Assembly (NCBI GenBank): GCA_016871575.1
Contig: VHCW01000029.1
Span: 1-49,202 of the forward strand
Origin: Verrucomicrobiota bacterium
GTDB lineage: Bacteria > Verrucomicrobiota > Verrucomicrobiia > Palsa-1439
Length of the DNA stretch: 49,202 nt
Direction of reading: 5' to 3'
The notes below the pieces were generated by a model, which worked only from the letters and a program-made list of their open reading frames with translations, searched no databases and was not told where the DNA came from. The translations under genes were made by a program, and so were the position numbers. How positions within the stretch are numbered: the first letter of the stretch is position 1; every line of letters begins with the position of its first letter. This document shows positions 44,059 to 49,202 of the stretch, in pieces.

Positions 44059-46161
44059 TTATTCGTAGATGCTTTTCATTTGCCACGCATCGAGCGATTT
44101 CAACAGCGCCTCGCGGCCTTGCGCGCGCAACGACACGCCGACGCTGTCGGCGCGGCCGGGATAGACGCGCAACGCGAGATACTGGCGTCCGTTGACAAAC
44201 ACTTCCACAACGCTGCGGTCCACGAACACGCGCACCTGGAAAGCCTCCTTCTCCCCGAGAAACACCTCCGCATTCTCCGTTGGACGTGAGCGCGCATCTT
44301 CAAGCACCGAGGAGCGGGACGAATCGAGGCTGACCACGCTCATCTGCCGTGACGGCGTCATCCAGCGTGTGCGATAGCCGCGGTCTTTGAAAAGCGCGAT
44401 GCGGGTGAACTCCTCCTTGTTCGGCGAGCGCAGGACGTTCAACTCGAGCATCGGCGAGTTCTTCGCGTCAATCTCCGCGACAATCTCCATCGCGTTGCCG
44501 TTGATGTTTGGCAACACGATCTCCTCATTCGCCGGCAGCTTCATCGCGCCGACGTGTTGGTGCTCGCCGCGCAACGACTCGATGTCGCCGGCCGGTTCGA
44601 TGCCCAATTCCTCCTTGCCGGCCAACGTCAGTCGCATCGGGAGCGTCATGATTTGATTCCAGCCCGCCGTGCTCTTGGCCGGGTTCATGTTGAAGATGGC
44701 GATGAGGCCGCCTTTTCCGTCGGGTGTCGCCGATGGCGCGTGGACTCCGCCGGGGGAAACGGCGGCGTGGTTGAACTTGCCGTGCGCGGTGACGACGAAC
44801 TTGTCGCGTGGTTTGTCGTAGTCGCCCAGCAGATATTGGCCGCCGCTCATGTGACTGAAAAACAGCAAAATATGCCGGTCGCCGATGGGCCAGAAATACG
44901 GGCACGCGCCGTCGTCGCCGACCAGCGTGAACCGGTCATCCTCAACGAACGGGTGCAGATACTCCCATTTGACCAAGTCCTTGGAGCGGAACAGGGATTC
45001 CAAGGCCACGGTCTTGCCGCCCGGCCCTGTCGGCTGCGTGCCGCCGGAGAGCGCGTAATAGGCGCCGTCCTTCTTCCAGATGCACGGATCAAAAATCCGA
45101 TACGGTCGCGGCGAGCCATCCTCGTTGTTCATGGGTATGACCGCTTTGCCGGTGAGTTTCTCCCAGTTGAGCAGCAGCGGGTCGCGCGACACGGCAACCA
45201 TGTTGCCGACCATGGTGCCGTGGTACATCGCAATCACCCGGTCATTTTCCACAAGGGCTGCTCCCGAATAACAGGCGCGTTCCGGGTCGGGATAAATGGC
45301 GTAGGGGAGATCGCGCCAATGAATCAGGTCACTACTGATCGCATGTCCCCAGTGCTGGCGCGGATCCTCCGGCGGATATCCCTGATAAAACAGGTGCCAG
45401 TTCCCCTGCCAGAAGCAAAGCCCATTCGGGTCGTTCAGACGATTTTCCGGGCTGGTGAAATGATAGAGCGGATGGTGCGGGTCTTTCCGTATTATTGCCC
45501 GCGACACCCGGAACCGTTCCAACATCGGATTAACCGCCAACTGTTTTTTCTGCTCTTCGAGGCTGTTGGCAAAGGTGTACTTCGGCACCTTCGAGGCAAA
45601 GTCTTGCAGCTCCGGGGTTGCACCCTTGAACGATGGCTTGCGCGGCATGTCCGACTGCACGATCTGGTCAACATTGATATGCCCCCAGCCGCCGGTGTGA
45701 TCGTCAACAATCTGAAGAACCGCTTTCTTGCCCATCAACTCCTTAACATCCCATGATTTCCAGTCGAGGACTTCCTGCCCATTATCCTTGATCGCGAACC
45801 CAACGGCAGAGCGAACCACCTTGCCGTCCACCAGCAGGTTCATGCAGGTCTTCCCCTCATGATTTCCGGCGCCGATCAAGAAGTTGATATGCTTCCGTTC
45901 GATGACAAATCCCGGTGACGTGAGCATGCCGGTTGTCTTGTCACCGTTCAGATAGCTGTTCACCAATCCCTGTCCCTGATGCCCCGTCACCTTGTTTTTC
46001 GGCGAGACATTGGCTACGGCCGGACGCGAGCCAAAAGCTGCACCTTCCACCTTCCACGCTCCGTAATCCTTGCCTTCAAAGTCAGCAAGAACGATGTCAG
46101 GTTCAGCGGCGCGGCAGAGTTGGACGGTGAGGAGAACGGCGGTGAGGAGAAAGCGTTTCAT
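44059..46161 (-). CDS. GH32-family glycosidase (levanase/fructosidase-like) with altered active-site motifs
   Basis: 700 aa from ATG 46161, where the signal peptide ('KRFLLTAVLLTVQLCRA') begins and a promoter -10 ends 7 nt upstream. Residues about 20-170 are a beta-sandwich domain ('VLADFEGKDYGAWKVEG', 'INFLIGAGNHEGKTCMNLLVDG') often found before GH32 domains. The GH32 five-blade propeller follows: 'RLNDPNGLCFWQGNWHLFYQ' contains the nucleophile Asp 244; 'CYSGAALVE' matches the F-S-G-S block. The usual R-D-P triplet reads F-D-P (357-359), and the E-C motif reads A-C-P (419-421), so the canonical acid/base Glu seems absent. The C-terminal sandwich ends with 'VRVFVDRSVVEVFVNG', a GH32 hallmark. 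Acts on fructans or related sugars if active. Confidence 0.92.
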   Translation of the reverse strand: MKRFLLTAVLLTVQLCRAAEPDIVLADFEGKDYGAWKVEGAAFGSRPAVANVSPKNKVTGHQGQGLVNSYLNGDKTTGMLTSPGFVIERKHINFLIGAGNHEGKTCMNLLVDGKVVRSAVGFAIKDNGQEVLDWKSWDVKELMGKKAVLQIVDDHTGGWGHINVDQIVQSDMPRKPSFKGATPELQDFASKVPKYTFANSLEEQKKQLAVNPMLERFRVSRAIIRKDPHHPLYHFTSPENRLNDPNGLCFWQGNWHLFYQGYPPEDPRQHWGHAISSDLIHWRDLPYAIYPDPERACYSGAALVENDRVIAMYHGTMVGNMVAVSRDPLLLNWEKLTGKAVIPMNNEDGSPRPYRIFDPCIWKKDGAYYALSGGTQPTGPGGKTVALESLFRSKDLVKWEYLHPFVEDDRFTLVGDDGACPYFWPIGDRHILLFFSHMSGGQYLLGDYDKPRDKFVVTAHGKFNHAAVSPGGVHAPSATPDGKGGLIAIFNMNPAKSTAGWNQIMTLPMRLTLAGKEELGIEPAGDIESLRGEHQHVGAMKLPANEEIVLPNINGNAMEIVAEIDAKNSPMLELNVLRSPNKEEFTRIALFKDRGYRTRWMTPSRQMSVVSLDSSRSSVLEDARSRPTENAEVFLGEKEAFQVRVFVDRSVVEVFVNGRQYLALRVYPGRADSVGVSLRAQGREALLKSLDAWQMKSIYE

Positions 46162-46168
46162 GGCCGCT

Positions 46169-46197
46169 GTGATAACGGAATTGCTGCGAAGTTTCAA
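46169..46197 (-). promoter_or_regulatory. Promoter, TTGAAA-N17-TATCAC
   Basis: The -10 ends 7 nt before ATG 46161. A half REP (46210-46235) lies 13 nt upstream of the -35. Confidence 0.5.
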
Positions 46198-46209
46198 TCT
46201 TCGGAACGT

Positions 46210-46235
46210 TGTAGGCCGCGTGCCCTCACGCGGCG
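46210..46235 (+). repeat. Single GTAG-type hairpin, family B (half element)
   Basis: TGTAG-GCCGCGTG-CC-CTCACGCGGC-G differs by one base from the left half of the two elements inside valS. The inverted right half is missing. Intergenic. Confidence 0.85.
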
Positions 46236-46270
46236 GAGAAAATCAAGAGCGCGGACGGGGAAGGAAATTT

Positions 46271-46296
46271 ACCACGGAGACACGGAGAACGCGGAG
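46271..46296. repeat. Short tandem repeat, unit about CACGGAGAA
   Basis: ACCACGGAGA, CACGGAGAAC, GCGGAG: about three 8-9-nt units. It is embedded in the non-coding 217-nt gap between the GH32 and hsdM genes. Confidence 0.55.
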
Positions 46297-46378
46297 TCGT
46301 TGCTGACGACTGATCGCTGATGGCTGTCTTCTTCCCTCCTGTCCTTGCGGAAAGTTGTTTTAGCGGCAGCGGCTTCTC

Positions 46379-48013
46379 CTACTCTTTCGCCAAATTTGAA
46401 TCAGCCGATGGGAGTGGGGGTAAGCCTAGTTCTTTGAGGAATTCATTGTGCTTACTCGTTGCCGTCTGGATGGAGTTCTCGATTTCTACCAACTTGGCAT
46501 GAGTCGCCGGTAGGTCGATCTCGGCTTCCTGCTGGGCGGTGCTGATGTAGCGGGAGATGTTGAGGTTGTAGCCTTCCTCGGCAATGCGCTCCATCGAGAC
46601 GCGCTTGGAATAACGCTCTTCCTCCCGGCGGTGCTGGTACGTGGCGACGATCTTGTCGATGTGCTCGGGGAGCAGGACGTTCTGGCGCTTGCCTTTCTCG
46701 AAGTGCTCGGCGGCGTTGATGAAGAGGACGTCGTCGGGCTTTTTGCACTTCTTCAGCACGAGGATGCAGACCGGGATGCCGGTCGAGTAGAACAGGTTTG
46801 CCGGCAGGCCGATGACGGTATCAATGTGGCCGTCTTCGAGGAGCTTGGTGCGGATGCGTTCCTCGACGCCGCCCCGGAAGAGCACGCCGTGCGGCAGGAT
46901 GATGGCCATGACGCCTTGGTCCTTGAGGTAGTGGAAGCCGTGCAGGAGAAAGGCGAAATCGGCGGCGGAACGCGGGGCGACACCGTGGCTCTTGAAACGC
47001 ACGTCGTCGCCCATGTCCTCTTTGGGTTCCCACCGGTAACTGAAGGGCGGATTGGCGACGACGGCGTCGAACTTGGGCATCTTGGCGGGATTGGTCTCGC
47101 GTAGGAAATCCCAATCATTGGTCAGCGTGTCGCCGTGGTAAATTTCGAACTCCGTGTCCTTCACGCCGTGCAACAGCATGTTCATGCGGGCGAGGTTGTA
47201 GGTGGTGATGTTCTTTTCCTGACCGTAGATTTTGCCGATGCCGTGCGGCCCCATCTGCTTGCGGACGTTGAGGAGCAACGAGCCGGACCCGCAGGCGAAA
47301 TCGAGGATGCTGCCGAGTTGCTTGACCGGGCCAGTCTTGGGCTCCTGACTGTCGAGGGTGACGATGCGGGAGAGGATGGTCGAAATCTGCTGCGGGGTGT
47401 AGAACTCGCCCGCCTTCTTGCCGGACCCGGCGGCGAACTGGCCGATCAGATATTCGTAGGCATCGCCGAGGGCGTCAATGTTGGTGGAGAACTCGGCGAG
47501 TCCCTTGGCGATCTCCTTGATGATGTCGCAGAGCTTTTTGTTTTTATCGGCGTGGCTTCGGCCGAGTTTTTCGGAGCCGAGGTTGATCTCGGAGAACAAG
47601 CCCTGAAACGTGCTCTCGAAGGACTCGTTCTCGATGTACTTGAAACCGTCCCGGAGGGTGGTGAGCAGTTCGCCGCTCTCACTGCGGGCGAGGTTGGCGA
47701 TATTGGCCCAGAGGTGATCCGGCTTGATCACGTAATGAACCTTGCGCCGCATCTGCTTCTCGAAGTCAGTCACATCGCTGGGATTGTTGGCGCACCAGAC
47801 CGCCAGCGCGACCCGGGGATCGCCGGCAGGGATCGAGGGATAGTCTCGGCCCAGTTCCTTCTTCGCCGCGGCCTCGTAGTTGTCGGAAAGGTAGCGCAGG
47901 AAGAGGAAAGCCAGCATGTAATCGCGGAAATCGTCCGCGTTCATCGCTCCGCGCAGTTGGTCGGCGATGTTCCACAGGGTTTTGCCTAGTTGTTTTTGGT
48001 TCTGTTCGGTCAT
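46379..48013 (-). CDS. hsdM: Type I restriction-modification system, N6-adenine methyltransferase subunit
   Basis: 544 aa. 'QLGKTLWNIADQLRGAMNADDFRDYMLAFLFLRYLSD' (in parts) is the HsdM N-terminal domain. The catalytic domain has 'DFACGSGSLLL' (SAM motif I, 239-245) and 'AVVANPPFSYRW' (N-P-P-F motif IV, 321-324), plus 'AGEFYTPQQIS', the invariant region before motif I. 'IGLPANLFYSTGIPVCILVLKK' is also typical. With HsdS it methylates adenine in a bipartite target. Start ATG 48013 begins the conserved N-terminus ('MTEQNQKQLGKT') and lies 13 nt after the rhuM stop. It is the last, not first, hsd gene of the operon as seen here. Confidence 0.96.
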   Translation of the reverse strand: MTEQNQKQLGKTLWNIADQLRGAMNADDFRDYMLAFLFLRYLSDNYEAAAKKELGRDYPSIPAGDPRVALAVWCANNPSDVTDFEKQMRRKVHYVIKPDHLWANIANLARSESGELLTTLRDGFKYIENESFESTFQGLFSEINLGSEKLGRSHADKNKKLCDIIKEIAKGLAEFSTNIDALGDAYEYLIGQFAAGSGKKAGEFYTPQQISTILSRIVTLDSQEPKTGPVKQLGSILDFACGSGSLLLNVRKQMGPHGIGKIYGQEKNITTYNLARMNMLLHGVKDTEFEIYHGDTLTNDWDFLRETNPAKMPKFDAVVANPPFSYRWEPKEDMGDDVRFKSHGVAPRSAADFAFLLHGFHYLKDQGVMAIILPHGVLFRGGVEERIRTKLLEDGHIDTVIGLPANLFYSTGIPVCILVLKKCKKPDDVLFINAAEHFEKGKRQNVLLPEHIDKIVATYQHRREEERYSKRVSMERIAEEGYNLNISRYISTAQQEAEIDLPATHAKLVEIENSIQTATSKHNEFLKELGLPPLPSADSNLAKE

Positions 48014-48026
48014 GTGGGAAATGGGG

Positions 48027-49037
48027 TTAGGATTTGGGACGGTGTTTGAGCTTGGCTTCAAGGGTCTTGAGTTCGGCTTCATCCGCTTGATCTGCGGCAA
48101 TGGCCTCTTGCGATTTGCGACGGTTGTCGAAATCGAGGTACAGCCTGCCGGTGGCTTGCTCCATTTGCTCGTGGCGGATGCTCCCCGCGCCGCTCAAAAG
48201 CGGAAAACCGTTGGAACTGACGATCTGGTTCACGTTCTCCTTCCAGAAACTCATTCGGGTTTCGGTGCGGTTCTTGGCGCGTAACTCGGCCGTTTCAAGA
48301 AAGATGACCACGAGCCGGTTGAGCGTGTCGATCTCATTTTCCGTCAGGTAATTCTTGGCAATCAGAATGTCGGTCTTGCGCACCTTGTCCCCCTTCCAGG
48401 CGAGCAGGCCAAAGTGCGGGTCATGGGGATTGGCGCGGTCGGTAATGAGTTCGGCGGCGGTCTTTTGGGTGACGGCATACAGCAGGGTATTTTGGACGGT
48501 GGCGAAGAATTCCTGGGTGGTCTGGTCGGTCTTGTCGTAATCGCTGCTCAGGGCGAACAGATCGCGCACTTTCTGGTAAAACCGCTTCTCCGAGGCACGG
48601 ATGTCGCGGATGCGTGCCAGCATCTCGTCGAAATAGTCCGGACGGCCATCGGGATTTTTCAGCCGCTCATCATCCATGGCAAAACCCTTGAGCAGATATT
48701 CCTTGAGGACGGTGGAAGCCCAGCGGCGGAACTGGGCGCCGCGCGGCGAGCGCACCCGGTAACCAACGGCCAGAATGACATCGAGGTTGTAAAGCGTGAC
48801 CGCGCGTTGTACCTCCCGATCTCCCTCGGTTTGAACTGTCAAGGATTCCTTGACGGTTGCCGATGTGTCCAGCTCCTTGTCCTTGAATATGTTCTGGAGG
48901 TGGAGGGAGATGTTCTGCTTGGTGGTGGCGAAAAGTTCCGCCATCTCCAACTGGGACAGCCAGACTGTCCGTTGCTCCGCCCGAAGCCGGATTTGGCTTT
49001 TGCCATCGTCGGTGGTGTAGAGAATCAAATCGCTCAT
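48027..49037 (-). CDS. rhuM: RhuM family protein
   Basis: 336 aa. 'LAEQRTVWLSQLEMAELFATTKQNISLHLQNI' spans the RhuM opening as translated in parts ('VWLSQLEMAELF', 'QNISLHLQNIF'), with 'YNLDVILAVGYRVRSPRGAQFRRWASTVLKEYL' (in parts) as the most conserved block. A second half contains 'FFATVQNTLLYAVTQKTAAEL' and 'LTENEIDTLNRLVVIFLETAE'. The fold suggests a winged-helix/KilA-N-like DNA-binding part. The name comes from a Salmonella pathogenicity island; function is unknown, but the family often sits inside type I R-M operons. The start overlaps the hsdS stop (ATGA), so it is translated with HsdS. Possibly a regulator or anti-restriction factor of the system (inference). Confidence 0.95.
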   Translation of the reverse strand: MSDLILYTTDDGKSQIRLRAEQRTVWLSQLEMAELFATTKQNISLHLQNIFKDKELDTSATVKESLTVQTEGDREVQRAVTLYNLDVILAVGYRVRSPRGAQFRRWASTVLKEYLLKGFAMDDERLKNPDGRPDYFDEMLARIRDIRASEKRFYQKVRDLFALSSDYDKTDQTTQEFFATVQNTLLYAVTQKTAAELITDRANPHDPHFGLLAWKGDKVRKTDILIAKNYLTENEIDTLNRLVVIFLETAELRAKNRTETRMSFWKENVNQIVSSNGFPLLSGAGSIRHEQMEQATGRLYLDFDNRRKSQEAIAADQADEAELKTLEAKLKHRPKS

Positions 49038-49202
49038 GCTGCGTTCTCCGCCGTGGATGGAAACAGGCTCTGCATCAGCCCTTTCTTGTGGGTCTTGAGG
49101 GCTTCGAGTTTGCCGGTTTGGGCAGCGATCAGGTCGTCGAGCGAGGAGAGGCAGTTGGCGATTCGCTGCTGCTCGTCTTCCTTTTCTGGAATTGCTAGCG
49201 CA
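49034..49202 (-). CDS. hsdS: Type I restriction specificity subunit HsdS, C-terminal fragment (cut by window edge)
   Basis: Only the last 55 codons are inside the window. They read 'EQQRIANCLSSLDDLIAAQ' followed by 'LEALKTHKKGLMQSLFP', the classical C-terminal coiled-coil spacer of HsdS that sets the distance between the two target-recognition domains. It is not visible as a full frame because the 5' part lies beyond 49202. The TGA stop overlaps the rhuM ATG. The gene order on the minus strand is therefore hsdS, rhuM, hsdM; hsdR, if present, must be outside the window. Confidence 0.9.
   Translation of the reverse strand, partial: ALAIPEKEDEQQRIANCLSSLDDLIAAQTGKLEALKTHKKGLMQSLFPSTAENAA

Overview
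The window looks like a chromosome segment from a Gram-negative member of the Verrucomicrobiota (Limisphaerales/Pedosphaera-like). The evidence is the repertoire: exported Gfo/Idh/MocA oxidoreductases with PF06439 (DUF1080) proteins, DUF4838, DUF1573 and MauE proteins, plus LPS genes (lptD, lpxB) that imply an outer membrane. This is inference from content; no rRNA or marker tree is available. Genes are dense, often overlap by ATGA/GTGA, and use GTG and TTG starts. I find no phage, plasmid, transposase or CRISPR array.

Layout. 1-2901: an unrecognised gene, a gene-poor repeat-bearing stretch (1142-1825), and two antitoxin-like/nucleotidyltransferase-type modules facing each other across a palindromic repeat. 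3035-5076: exported 3-keto-glycoside-type module (Gfo/Idh plus PF06439 lipoprotein). 5117-5750: peroxiredoxin and tRNA-Val(GAC). 5856-13199: a rightward run with a 2-hydroxyacid dehydrogenase, a second PF06439 protein, a secreted NlpC/P60-like protein, a lipoprotein Asp/Glu racemase, an exported M81 peptidase and a DUF4197-like protein. 13200-14789: murJ. 14904-25654: one long rightward operon-like chain (DUF1573, rhodanese, MauE, RidA, LptD, Ugd, PIG-L deacetylase, epimerase, ValRS). 25675-27985: leftward FmdB/zinc-ribbon/secreted protein group. 28077-29682: prenyl synthase and methyltransferase. 29588-36894: long leftward chain (uvrD/pcrA, gspE/pilB, membrane protein, ABC transporter, lpxB). 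36994-46161: carbohydrate-oriented genes (DUF4838, alpha/beta hydrolase, PQQ propeller, GH32) interleaved with hisH-hisA and a methyltransferase. 46379-49202: a type I restriction-modification operon in the order hsdS-rhuM-hsdM, cut by the window edge.

Two non-gene signals stand out. First, palindromic repeats whose hairpins carry a 5'-GTAG foot (REP/REPIN architecture) occur in at least four stem families. Two copies lie in frame inside valS, one encodes the tail of an ABC ATPase, and two supply the TAG stop codons of both genes of a convergent pair. Second, a sigma70-like promoter (TTGNNN, 15-18 nt, TANNNT) can be read upstream of many transcription-unit leaders, and in about twelve cases its -10 box lies only 6-11 nt from the start codon, predicting leaderless or nearly leaderless mRNAs. 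This also settles several GTG/TTG starts.
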